This document shows positions 1 through 10,123 of a stretch of 64,000 nt of DNA, piece by piece. A program made the translations under genes and the position numbers. Source of the stretch: Panax quinquefolius (Eukaryota; Streptophyta; Magnoliopsida; Apiales; Araliaceae); assembly GCA_020205615.1 (NCBI GenBank), contig CM035163.1:42728189-42792188 (forward strand). Direction: 5' to 3'. Numbering within the stretch: the stretch's first letter is position 1; every line of letters starts with the position of its first letter. Below the pieces are notes generated by a model. The model ran no database searches. It worked only from the letters and a program-made list of their open reading frames with translations, and was not told the origin of the DNA.

Positions 1-862
1 TGAAGTCTAGGACACAGAGTCTTAATAGATCTTCAAGAGTTTGAATAGTCCTCTCTGATTGTTCGTCCGTCTGAGGATGATATGCCGAACTGAATTATAA
101 ATCCGTGCCCATAGCTTTCTACAAGCTAACCCAAAATCGTGAAGTGAATCTTGGGTCACGATCCGAAACTATGGATACTGGCATGCCATGCAATCTCACA
201 ATCTCATTTACGTACATATGAGCAAGACGTTCAAGGGAATAAATCTCCCGTATCGGTAAGAAATGAGCAGACTTGATTAATCTATCAACAATAACCCAAA
301 TCGCATCTATACCTTGAGAAACCTTGGGAAGACCTGTAAAGAAATCCATGGTAACGTGTTCCCACTTCCATTTCGTAATCTCAAGTGGTTGCAATGGACC
401 CTTTGGCACTTGATGCTCCGCCTTTACACATTGACAAGTTAAACACCTCGAGATAAACTCCGCGACCTCTATCTTCATATTGCTCCACCAAAATGTATGT
501 CGAAGATCATGATACATTTTGGTACTCCCAGGATGGATTACAAACGGTGTGTTGTGTGCCTCCATCATGATTCTATGCTTCAAGTCAGAATCTTTAGGAA
601 TGCAAAATCTGGACTTGACTCGAAGTATTCCTTCTTCATCGATTCTTGCTTCTGGAATAACACCTTTTTATACTTTCTTCTTCATACGTATCATCTCTGG
701 GTCTATGGCTTGAGCAACTTTAACTTTATCGATTAAAGTCGGTTCTACTCGTATGTTTGATATCATCACGTGGGTACTTGAAGCCTTTAACTCTATCTCC
801 ATCTTTTGTAAGTCGTACAAAATGGGTCTTTGGGTTAACAACATTGCACTCATACCCGCATA
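1..862 (-). pseudogene. Ty3/gypsy integrase (T1), N-terminal and core parts
   Basis: Integrase inserts the cDNA into chromosomes. The open stretch at 119-583 holds the end of the H2C2 zinc-binding domain ([11 protein letters not shown]), then the catalytic core with the first Asp in VTMDF and the second in IVSDRDPRF. Upstream on the coding strand (668-853) is the RNase H/integrase linker. In the first 60 bases of the window the frame continues as [13 protein letters not shown], which holds the third acidic residue (Glu). All three acidic residues are therefore present, but frameshifts separate the parts. The C-terminal domain lies outside the window. Confidence 0.9.
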
Positions 863-1330
863 CTATCTTCTACTCATTGCGTCAGCTACCACGTTCGCTT
901 TTTCAGGATGATATTGAATGGTATGGTTGTAATCTTTCAACAGCTTGAGCCAACGTCGTTGTCGCATGTTGAGTTCCTTTTGGGTGAAAAAATATTTGAG
1001 GCTTTTATGATCCGTATAAATCTCCACTTTCTCCCCATACAGGTAGTGTCTCCAGATTTTCAACGCGAAAATGACTACTGCCAACTCTAGATCATGAGTA
1101 AGGTAATTCCTCTCATATTCTTTGAGTTGTTGCGAGGCATAGGCTATGACTTTCCCATGTTGTATGAGAACACATCCTAACCCTTTGCCTGAAGCATTAC
1201 TGTAGATAACAAATCCATCCGAACTAGATGGTATTGTCAGAACAGGTGCCGAAATGAGTCTCCTCTTAAGCTCTTGAAAACTCTTCTCGCATTCCTCGCT
1301 CCATACGAATTTTATATCTTTCCAAGTCAA
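863..1330 (-). pseudogene. Ty3/gypsy RNase H domain (T1)
   Basis: RNase H removes the RNA template during reverse transcription. This is an uninterrupted 155-codon stretch with the gypsy RNase H series: [16 protein letters not shown], the region around [27 protein letters not shown], and a terminal [10 protein letters not shown]. The first acidic residue of the family (usually SDAS) is Asn here (SNAS), a likely G-to-A change that would impair catalysis. It lies directly between the RT and integrase parts, as expected. Confidence 0.9.
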
Positions 1331-2017
1331 CTGAGTTAACGGAGTAGTGATTCAAGAAAATCCTTCCACGAATCTCCGATAATAACCAGCTAAACCTAGA
1401 AAGCTACGTACTTCGGTCACCGACTTTGGTTGCTCTCAACTTTGTATTACTTAAATCTTCACCGGATCAACAGATACTCCATGTTTTGACATCACGTGCC
1501 CAAGGAATGCTACTTCCTTAAGGCAGAACTCGCATTTCTTTAGCATGTCATATAGCTTGTTTTCACAAAGTCTTTGAAGTACCAGCTTCAAATGGTACTC
1601 ATGATCTTCACGGCTTTTGGAATAGATGAGGATGTCATCAATAAGGACAACAACGAACTGATTCAAATATTCCTTGAATACTCGGTTCATCATATCCATG
1701 AAAGCAGTAGGATAATTAGTCAATCCAAAAGACATGACTAGGAATTCATAATGCCTGTCTTCGATTTCTAAAGGCGCCTTGAATATCCTCAGTTTTAATC
1801 TTCAGCTGATGATATCCAGAACGAAGATCGATCTTTGAAAAGAATTGTGCTCCTTGCACCTGGTTGAACAGGTCATCAATGCGAGGTAACAGATACCTAT
1901 TCTTAATGGTGACATGGTTCAATTCTCGGTAGTCAATACAAAGTCACATACTCCTGTCTTTCTTCTTTACGAATAAAATAGGAGCACCCCAAGAAGATGT
2001 ACTAGGACAAATAAAAC
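1331..2017 (-). pseudogene. Ty3/gypsy reverse transcriptase, N-terminally deleted (T1)
   Basis: The fragment at 1451-1735 carries the palm motif [14 protein letters not shown] (the xxDD box) and, downstream, VAFLGHVMSKHGV of the RT thumb/connection. Farther upstream on the coding strand (1740-1990) the frame breaks but GYHQ-type and YREL-type RT sequence can still be read. The start of RT and the protease-RT linker are missing: homology stops near 2017 and protease sequence resumes only after a CACTA end at 2229. T3, which keeps this linker (about 48000-48380), shows that roughly 350-400 bp were lost here. Confidence 0.85.
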
Positions 2018-2229
2018 CGACTTCCGCGTAATGGTTATTTCAAAAAATAAAAAAACAGTCATTCCCGACTGCCGCGTAGAGGAAAAATGAGCGCGAAAAA
2101 GAAAAAGGAACACATTAGCGATGACACACATTATCGACGGCCGTCCACAAGACATTATAGTCATTAACGATAAGCGTTTGGTATTGCTATTATTCCCCGC
2201 TTCGGTAATGCCCTATTTTTTTTGTAGTG
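2018..2229 (-). mobile_element. CACTA (En/Spm-like) transposon end, one terminus only
   Basis: Read on the minus strand, 2229-2211 is CACTACAAAAAAAATAGGG, a classic CACTA terminal inverted repeat. It is followed by subterminal GC-rich motifs (ATTACCGAAGCGGGG, CGACGGCCGTC, and ACTTCCGCGTA/ACTGCCGCGTA-like repeats). The gypsy sequence on the right resumes at once with ATA, which could be one copy of the 3-bp target duplication. No second CACTA terminus is present at the left boundary (about 2018), so this is a remnant left by a deletion that also removed gypsy pol sequence. Confidence 0.8.
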
Positions 2230-2600
2230 ATATTGGCATGATGAGTAGTTAACCAATCAATCCCTAGAATCACATCAAATGCAAGTATCTTTAAAGAAAT
2301 AAGGTCAACAGGTAATGTGATGGTGCCAACTTGGATCAAGCAAGATTTATAAACAGTGGATGTAATGAAAGTTTTTCCTGACGGAGTCTCAACAGATAAC
2401 TCAAAGTCTAATTTCTCTGGAGTCAAGTTCAAACGTTGAGCACAAGCAGGAGAGATAAAAGAATGGGTAGAATCGGTATCTAGTAAGGTATAAACTTCGC
2501 AAGAGTTTAAGATTAACTTATTCGTGATCACCTCGTTCGGGTTTCTCGCATTTTGGCCAGTCACGACAAATGCTCTCCCTTGAACCACCGAATTTGTTTT
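2230..2600 (-). pseudogene. Ty3/gypsy aspartic protease (T1), active-site variant
   Basis: The protease cleaves the Gag-Pol precursor. The open stretch 2190-2699 reads VYTLLDTDSTHSFISP at the active site. The family motif is DTG(S/A)THSFI, so the glycine of DTG is Asp here, consistent with a single G-to-A change. Downstream are [29 protein letters not shown] and HHA, the normal end of this protease. The last few codons of the open frame are read-through into the CACTA remnant. Confidence 0.88.
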
Positions 2601-3749
2601 GTTCGTAGTCACCTTTGGTGCCACCGTCCCAGTTGGAATTGACTTCGCTACCGAAAAAAATTGGGATATATGACTGTCTTTTCCACAACTGAAACACACC
2701 TTAGAAGGTTGTGAACAGTTTGGACTTATGTGTCCCTCCTCTCCGCATCTGTAGCATCTAACTGGCGGTCATTCTCCTCCGCTAGATTTTTTTGCTGGTG
2801 CTGGTACTGGTGCTGATGTCTTCCCGTCATTGTTGAATCTCCTCTTTTTGAAATTTCCACTTGACTCACCTTTCCTATTATCATGGCCACGATTAACACC
2901 CGAGTGATTACCGCTTTTGTCCATATTTTTCCCTCCCCGCTGGTTATCATTGTTTCGATGACTGTTGTCACCGGTATGACCCTGGTTGTGGTCCCTCAGT
3001 TGAATATACTCATTATCTCGCTCTGATAATTGAGCCCTAGTGACAACATCTGAATATAAAGAAAATTTGTGAGGGATAAGGTATTGACGAATTTTGGGTT
3101 TTAGACCTCTCAGAAACATCCGCGTCATACGTTCCTCATTATCAACCAAATGAGGTGCAAACCTGGATAACTCCGCGAACTTCGCCTCGTATTGGGACAC
3201 CGTTATATTGTCCTGTTCCAGTCTAATAAACTCTACCTCTTTCATATGACGATTACTTTCAGGAAAGTACTTGTCATTGAACAGTTTCTAAAATGTTTCC
3301 TAAGACATATTGAGTACGGCTGGCTGGGTACGCTTCACAGATTCCCACCAATAATCTGCTTCACCACGGAACATAAAGGTGGCGAATGGAACCTCCTGTT
3401 CCTCTGTGCATCCCAAGACATCGAATATCTTGGTAATTTGTTTGACCAACGTTTCCACCTTAATCGGATCCGGCTTTCCCCAAAACTCTGGTGGTCCCAA
3501 CTCTTTGAACTACTTGGCTGTGACAAATCGCGCGCTGCTATCATTTCCACCCATATTTTGTACACGAGTCTCCCTCGTTTGATTTTGCATGAACTGCAAA
3601 AAGCTTCTAAACATCCCATCATTCATCGTTTGTTCGGTAGTGTTGTTTACAGGAGGAATATTGCCTTCCTGTTGCACATTCTCCTAGTTGGTGATTAAAG
3701 GTATCTCCACGGTCTCATACACTCCATTGTTGAAATTTTCAGCTGCTAT
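2601..3749 (-). pseudogene. Ty3/gypsy Gag with two CCHC zinc knuckles (T1)
   Basis: Gag forms the virus-like particle. Fragments at 3300-3500 (GPPEFWGKPDP, FDVLGCTEEQEVPFATFMFRGEADYWW) and 2769-3245 (EVEFIRLEQDNITVSQYEAKF, FAPHLVDNEERMTRMFLRGL) match the Retrotrans_gag fold. A basic low-complexity stretch follows. Two zinc knuckles lie at about 2640-2765: CYRCGEEGHISPNC, and CFSCGKDSHISQFF, whose last Cys is Phe. The initiator is lost: T2 has ATG in TTTGAGAATGTCG, while T1 has ATA at the equivalent place (rc of 3747-3749). Confidence 0.88.
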
Positions 3750-3917
3750 TCTCAAATACTGCCACAAACAAGGGTTAATTAAAGAAAATGACATACCACA
3801 TAATACCCCTATATTTTGATCGACCAACAAATAAGCTTAGGTAGGACACACTAGCGAATGATTTACTCGTCTCTCCCCTCCTAGTTCTATTCCTCGATCT
3901 CCGCCAGAGACCATATC

Positions 3918-3934
3918 CCTAAGCTTTGATACCA
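3918..3934 (-). other. Primer binding site of T1
   Basis: On the minus strand the bases are TGGTATCAAAGCTTAGG, two bases inside the LTR boundary at 3937. They resemble the complement of the plant initiator tRNA-Met 3' end (TGGTATCAGAGC). The site fixes the element's orientation and identifies 3937-6154 as its 5' LTR. Confidence 0.85.
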
Positions 3935-4884
3935 ACTGTGACACCCCCAAAATAGGTATACATCACCCATTCTGAGTCGCCAAATACATAGTACAGAAAC
4001 AACTACAACTTCATTAATACAATTGTCGTGCAAAACACGACAACACATATAGTGTGAGTTTAAATACAAATATTATCTTCTAGACAATATCCACACTCAG
4101 ATAAAGTCCTCATTAAATTATTGATGCACTATTTTACAAAATAGTGAGGACGACTAAAACAACTATCTTGAACCATCACTCCATACCCCGGCTAGTTCCT
4201 GCTTAATTCTCACCCCCTAAGAAGAAAAATGGAACAAAAAAGAAAAGGGTGAGCTCAACTAGCCCAGTAAAGAACATTATGACTAAAATAATGAACAACA
4301 ATTTATCGTTAGCCTTCAACAAATCAGATAAAATATAATGGACAATCAGTTTTAAATCAATATTCGCAGCGAAAATAACAATTTATTAGAAGAGTTAAGT
4401 AGAGAATGAAATCTACTATCATCTATGAATTTAAAAGTCCATCATCAATATTTTATTCCTGTAACATCAATCAATATACATCTTGAATCAAATATTTATC
4501 TTTGCACTATGGGCCAAAGATATTCATCTGTATCACCAGTTGGTCATGTTCATCTCAATACTTGTTCATCTTTGCACTACGGGGCAAAGATATTCATCAG
4601 GTAATCATTCATCTTTGCACTACAAGCCAAAGATATTCATCAAGTATCACCATTAAGGACTGAGGATGATGAAAAATATTTTAAAGAACGAATCCAGTGA
4701 GATAAAAGGACAAAGATTAAAGATTCGTACTTTAGATAATTTATGTTTAAAAATACTCCATAATAAATCATAGTGGAGTAAAATTCAAGAATGAAGATCA
4801 AAACATGGATACAATCAAAGATAGTAACCATAATAGACATCTGGGATAAAGAAGAGAAAATTTTATTTTTTAAATGAATAGTCT

Positions 4885-5075
4885 TAGTTTTGTGAATAGT
4901 GTCGTGATCGTGAATAGTCTTAGTATATGTGAATAGTAATCCCGACATGAAAAGGTAGAAATTCCACAAGAAAAATCATACTTCGTGAACAGTTCTCGTG
5001 AATAGTGTAGTACTCGTGAATAGTGTCGTATATGTGAATAGTATCGTATACGTGAATAGTAACCTCGACATGAAA
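4885..5075 (-). repeat. LTR minisatellite with ACTATTCAC core (T1)
   Basis: On the minus strand the unit is about 14-17 bp around ACTATTCAC(G/A), repeated with spacer changes and interrupted by a non-repetitive stretch of about 70 bp. The same block occurs in the T2 and T4 LTRs in the same LTR-sense polarity. Confidence 0.75.
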
Positions 5076-5338
5076 ATGTAAAAATTTCATAATAAAATTC
5101 ATACCAATATTTCGATTATAATGATATTGAGAGAATAACATCATTCTGAAGAAAATAACATCCCTTACCTCAAAAGAATAAGACTTACATTTGAAATATC
5201 GATATATATTCAAGGAAACTTGCAGACTCAGATATAGCAACACTCAAATTATCGAAATACTCACAAAAATACGCTCAATAATATAGAGTGAGAAAACTTC
5301 AGATTCTGGTGTAATTTTTAATTCTAACTTAAGCATCC

Positions 5339-5346
5339 TATTTATA
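5339..5346 (-). promoter_or_regulatory. TATA box of T1 LTR promoter
   Basis: The minus strand reads TATAAATA inside CCTATAAATAGGATGCTTA. The same TATAAATAGG(T/G)GCTTA context is found in the T2 and T4 LTRs at the matching position, so transcription would start about 30 bp downstream toward lower coordinates. Position and conservation support it; there is no expression evidence. Confidence 0.6.
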
Positions 5347-6201
5347 GGAAAATGCTTAGAACACCAAAGTAGAAAATATAATAAAATAATAATATTTATT
5401 AAAAATTTTCACGCCCACCTCTTGAAATCTGAATTCAGCACATTTAAAACACATGTGGGGCCCACCCAATTGCAAAAAAATATTTTTCTTAAAATAAATA
5501 TTTTAAAATCCAAAAATCAATTATTCTGGAACTTCAATAATTCATAATAAATAGCCATTTTATCAGAAAAATTTAAATCTTATGTCCATTCCATAGGAAA
5601 TTCAATTCTCTACAACTTTGTAGAAGAAAGTTTTTCCAAATTCCAAACAGAAGATGCTCGAAATCCACATATGGACGATTTTTAATACCCCCATTCCGAC
5701 AAAATACTGATAAAACACCTCAGCATTAATTTCTTCATTTATATCCGTAGAAAATAAGTATTTTTCTGTCCCTCATTTATATCCACATAAAATAAATATT
5801 TACTTATCATATAAATTACCGAATGTATTTTAAATCAACCTCTCTTACCGGAAACGAATTGAATTCTTCTCTTCTGTCGCCGTTGTTCCTTCCTCTTCCC
5901 TCAATTAGCCGTAACATGTACATGAGGAAGATTAGGTTTTACTTATTATTTATATATTTAATTGTTTCTCCTAATTTTAATAAGATTTTAATATTGCTCA
6001 AATATCAATTAGACCCAATTAGTATAAAAACCCAAATTAATGTAATCACATACTTATTATAGTTCACACAAATTAAATACAATTTGGCCCAAACATAAGA
6101 AAAAGCCAATTAAAATATGAATTTAAATATATTATTTTTTTTTTGGGTATTACAACTTGCTTTTGATTTGTGCTTTTTAGTCGTCGAGTATGAGTATATT
6201 T

Positions 6202-6624
6202 TGTTAAAATATTTTATTCTTTGTGTCCGCCTCCATTATTTATGTAATTATTGTGTTTACATATTATATTAATTTAATCACTTTATTTATGAGTTTGGTA
6301 ATTAATTATGTTGCCTAAAAATAATATTTCTAATAGTATTTGGTATAATGGGCCCTAGGGTTTCATAATCTTGATGGACGATTATGACCTTTAGCTATTC
6401 TATAAATAAAACAATTAGGGTTTGATCTCAATTGTCGTCTTAAAAACTTTATACACACTTATACATTTATCATAAGATTGAGAGAGGCAACTGAAGACTT
6501 TCATTCTTAAGCGCAGCGGAAACGTGATACATACAAGATGTCTTTTCTCAATTTATGTAAGTACCTAATTAATTAATTAATTTTATTTTATGTAATAACA
6601 CGTTCCAATATAATTTTTCTATCA
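6202..6624 (+). repeat. 5' LTR of C1 (423 bp)
   Basis: It begins TGTTAAAATATTTTATTC and ends TTTTTCTATCA. Compared with the 3' LTR, it keeps about 60 bp around 6368-6425 that include the TATA box; the 3' LTR has lost this. The flanking TATTT lies just before it. Confidence 0.93.
6401..6408 (+). promoter_or_regulatory. TATA box of C1 5' LTR
   Basis: TATAAATA lies in the 5' LTR of C1 about 220 bp before the LTR end, a normal place for an LTR promoter. It lies inside the segment missing from the 3' LTR. Confidence 0.5.
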
Positions 6625-6626
6625 TC

Positions 6627-6640
6627 TGGTATTAGAGCCA
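6627..6640 (+). other. Primer binding site of C1
   Basis: TGGTATTAGAGCCA lies two bases after the 5' LTR. It differs from the initiator tRNA-Met complement TGGTATCAGAGCCA by one C-to-T change. Confidence 0.85.
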
Positions 6641-7147
6641 AGTTACACTATTGTATAGAATAAATTAATAACGTTATTATGGTAGAATTCATTTATAATT
6701 TCACTGAGTTGCAATGTGGGTGAAATCAAACTGGTTATTCTAAGCTTGTTATTACAACAAATTTTCAAATCATCTAGCACAAAACCGTTATAAATAATAA
6801 TCGGATTTAATTAATCTTTTGTGTAACTTAAAGTCATTGCAGGAACTTGTTATTGGTTAGAGTATTAAGTTTTGTGGGTGTCATCTTTATAATATTTGTT
6901 TTTTTGCCTTTTGTCCTTTAATGACCGTCACAAAAGACATCAAATGCATATCTTTCGCTTATTAAACCGAATTGAACTCAATTCATATTTGAAGGAAAAT
7001 AGTTTGGAGTTATATTTTATCATGAGGAATCATCTGATATGCAACAGTCGAGAAAGAGAATGTTGTTAGAATATTTTATTTATTTATTTATCTTTTAGTC
7101 ATTCTGACTATATGGTATTATTATGCCCAAATTAGAATTAATTTGAT

Positions 7148-7149
<2 letters not shown>

Positions 7150-7178
<29 letters not shown>
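7150..7178. repeat. (TA)n microsatellite
   Basis: An uninterrupted TA run in the 5' untranslated leader of C1. Between 6641 and about 7800 the leader shows no gene; it is AT-rich and also holds an (ATTAATT)n-like run near 7722-7757. Confidence 0.9.
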
Positions 7179-7804
7179 ACCCATTCATGTTTGTAACTAT
7201 ATATCTTACTTTAAGATACTAGAACATGATTTAATAAATTATTAGGGCTTTTAAATTGTTACATGTAAATTATAAATAATGTTAATTTTCAAATTTGATT
7301 AATATATTTTTTTAAAGAAAATTGATTATAATAGTTTACATGTACGAGTGTCTCTTTTATTGTTAAAATTAATAATCAACCCAATGGAAGGTTATTAATT
7401 GAAACAATTAAAGATTAAGAAAAGTCACATAATGTTACATTTAATAAATGAATATTTAATTTTATCCAAGGGAAAAATTAGAATTAGAATTTATTAAATA
7501 AAAATTTTATTACATAAGTAAAATGTTTATTTCATTTTCTGCCCAACAGTGATGCGTGGATAAATGTGTTGTGCATTATTTTATGGGGATGTTATTAATA
7601 TATTATTAATTGGACCAACGAAAGATTGATAATTATGCACCAACGTCTCATTAAAATCTATTTTTGGGTGTTATAAATAGATTTTATGTAACTAACTGCT
7701 TGCCCTATGGTTGGTTTTATTATGATTAATTATTAATTATTAATTATTAATTATTATTGTACATTGTGAATTTCTTTTAGTTTTTTGTAAGTATTCTCAT
7801 GAGC

Positions 7805-8682
7805 TTGATTATATTTCAGCATTGACTCCAACTAGTATTTCTGGGTATCTCTCTAGAATTGAAGCCTTGAATGGAACTAATTTTACTGCTTAGAAATAGT
7901 AAGTGAAAATTGTTCTCGGCGTTATGGATTTGGACTATGCATTACGAGTGGATCCTTCTGCTCCATTTACAGCTACTAGCTCAATTGAGCAAAATGTTAT
8001 TTATGAAAAGTGGGAGCGATCCAACCGCATGTCCCTTATGATTATGAAAAACTCTATCATGACAGCCATTTAAGGAGCTATTCCTAACTTTGAGAATGCT
8101 GAAGAGTAGTTAACTTCAGTCAAGGAAAAATTTAAAGGTTCTTCTAAAACTCATGCAAGTACCCTTATTTTGAAAATGCTCACTAGCAGGTATGATGGGG
8201 TTAGTGGAGTGTGCCAGCACATTATGATGATGAACGATATGGCCTTTAAATTAAAGGGTATGAACATGACGATTTCTGAGGATTTTCTTGTTTACTTCAT
8301 TATGACTTCTATTCCTACACAATTTGATCCATTTAAGATCAATTATAACACGTAGAAAGAAAAGTGGAAGATGAGCGAGTTAATCGTCATGTGCATCCAA
8401 GAAAAAGAAAGGCTTAAGATTGAAAGACTTAATGTTGCTTATTTGACTACCACTGGATTCCATAAGAAGAAGGCTCATAAAAATGACAAAGGTTTTAAGA
8501 ATAAGGATAACTCAATTTCTACCAAAAATAAATAAGGTAAATTATTTAGGTAACAACTCTGAGGCAGGTTCTAAATTTCGCTTTTGTAAGAAGCAATGAC
8601 ATATTCAGAAAGTATGTCATTAGTTCAGAGAATGACTTGAAAAGAAATTTATATCTTTTAATTATATAACTTAAAAATCATT
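7805..8682 (+). pseudogene. Ty1/copia Gag, UBN2 type (C1)
   Basis: Gag frame with the features of the UBN2 gag family: an LNGTNFTA start region, WERSNRMSLMIMKNSI near 8010-8060, then SRYDGVSGVCQHIMMMNDMA and FLVYFIMTSIPTQFDPFKINYNT at 8180-8352. A degenerate zinc knuckle follows near 8575-8625: the first Cys is Arg and the Gly before His is a stop. Several stops sit where the family has Trp or Gln (TAG, TAG and TAA at about 7890-7900; others near 8071, 8107 and 8353), as expected from C-to-T or G-to-A decay. No clear initiator ATG was found. Confidence 0.85.
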
Positions 8683-8969
8683 TCTAATTGATGTTCCTTC
8701 TAATATATGGTGGTTTGACACTGGTGTTATGGTTCACATTATTAATTCATTGCAGGGATTCCTTTTAAAGAAGACACTCCAAAAGGGAAAAAGAACCATT
8801 AAAATTAAAAATGGAGATTCTATACAAGTTGAAGCTGGAGGAACTCTTCCTTTAGTTTTGGAGAGTGGTTTCACCTTGTATTTATATGATACTCTTTATG
8901 TTCCCAATATGACAAAAGATTTAATTTTTTATCTAAACTTGACGTTGACGATTTTTCGTTTAAGTTTGG
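8683..8969 (+). pseudogene. Ty1/copia protease (C1), interrupted
   Basis: It contains SNIWWFDTGVMVHI with the DTG active site, then an open frame to LYVPNMTKDLIF. The frame is cut after the FKFG codons at 8969 by the solo LTR 8970-10118 and resumes at 10124 (NNKIIIYHYSHVIG). The reading frame was continuous across the target site before insertion. Confidence 0.85.
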
Positions 8970-10118
8970 TGATAGACACATAATTCATACATTTTATTAT
9001 CCCTAATTTTGTCATTTTAATTATATTAGTTTTTTAAATTAATATGTTTTATTTTGTTTTGTAGGATTTAATATTTATTGCAATAAAGTCAAAATCTGGG
9101 TGATCAAGCTATATTTAATGCTATTATTCATGTAAAGAATATCTAAGAAAAATCCTGCAAGTAGAAGGAAATAGGTGGAACAATTAATCTTGGTGTGCAA
9201 GTCAAATCAAACAAGAGAAAGAAAAGTCTATCTAGAAGATCTCTTTAAGAAGTTGATTGTCAATAGGAAGTTGAAACCTACATGGAAAGGGAACAGAAGT
9301 GTTCAAGTTCAATGAATCTAAATTAGGGTTCAAAGTTATTTTCTCTATAAATAGGTCTCTTGTTTTAGAGAGGATGAATTATTAGGTATTGTATTAGTTT
9401 AGGTTAGGAGTAGGAGTAGATTAAATTACTTCTTTATTGTACGTTCGTTGGATGGTCGTTAATTAAAGGGAGTTTTCTTATTTGTTTTTAATCTTCTTCT
9501 TTTCTTTATTTTAGTTAGTTTATTTATTTCCATGTCTAGTTAATTTCTTTAATCTAGGATGAAGATGAAATTAAATAATTATTCATGATAATATTTTTTA
9601 TCTCTTCTATTATTTATGCTTTTATTTGTAATTAATTTCGCCTTCATGTTTCGTTATTGAAATACCTTCGTTTTATAGTTCTTATGTGATTTTAAATTAA
9701 TTAAGAGGTTTTGATAGATTATTGTTAAGATATGAGTTTTTCATAATCCACGCTTGCTCAAAGAAGTTTTGACGGGTTATAGTTAATCCTTAAATTTTCA
9801 TAGTCTATACTTGCCCACGTTAATTATAAAATTATTAAATTAAAGGGAAGGGAGATCAAAATCATAGTTGAGTTATAAAAATAGAAGAGATTGAATTATA
9901 TAATATGTTTATATTTTAATGGATTCGGATTCCTAGATTGTTTTCTCATTATTAGTTTTCATATTCTAGTTAATTAATTCTCAATATTTATTTCTAATTC
10001 GCCTAAAATAGATATTAAGGAAATATTAAAATTAACCTAGTCTCCGTGGGTACGACCTGTACTTGTCAGTTCTTCAATTCGACACTGTACATTTACAGCA
10101 CATAATTTTAACATATCA
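8970..10118. mobile_element. Solo LTR inserted in C1 protease region (TSD TTTGG)
   Basis: A 1149-bp segment bounded by TGATAGACACA and TTAACATATCA, so TG...CA with a short terminal inverted repeat TGATA/TATCA. It is flanked by TTTGG at 8965-8969 and 10119-10123. It carries no coding sequence or primer site, as expected for a solo LTR left by recombination between two LTRs. Internal marks are a TATAAATAGG-type motif near 9350 and the terminal part CTCCGTGGGTACGACC near 10040. The family could not be named. Confidence 0.85.
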
Positions 10119-10123
10119 TTTGG

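Larger units (their letters stand above)
1..6154 (-). mobile_element. Ty3/gypsy Tekay-type retrotransposon T1, 3' part outside window
   Basis: Read on the minus strand this is 5' LTR (3937-6154), primer site, gag, protease, RT, RNase H and integrase. The window edge cuts it inside the integrase core, so the 3' LTR and the second TSD copy are not visible; the bases just beyond the LTR outer end are ACTTG (6155-6159). RT before RNase H before integrase is the Ty3/gypsy order. Assignment to the Tekay/Del chromoviruses rests on close similarity to T2 in this window, which has the chromodomain-like tail. The element is dead: gag start lost, protease motif changed, several stops, and a CACTA remnant replacing part of RT. 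Confidence 0.93.
3937..6154 (-). repeat. 5' LTR of T1 (2218 bp)
   Basis: On the minus strand it begins TGTAATACCC (ending at 6154) and ends TTTTGGGGGTGTCACA (from 3937), with TG...CA termini. The 3' half shares long blocks with the T2 and T4 LTRs, including the CTTTGCAC/GGGCCAAAGATATTCATC series at 4500-4640 and the TACTATTCAC minisatellite. It is about 550 bp shorter than the T2 LTR. Confidence 0.92.

Noticed and set aside
1967..2164. Minus-strand open frame of 65 codons
   Set aside because: It lies across the CACTA subterminal repeats and has no protein-like features.
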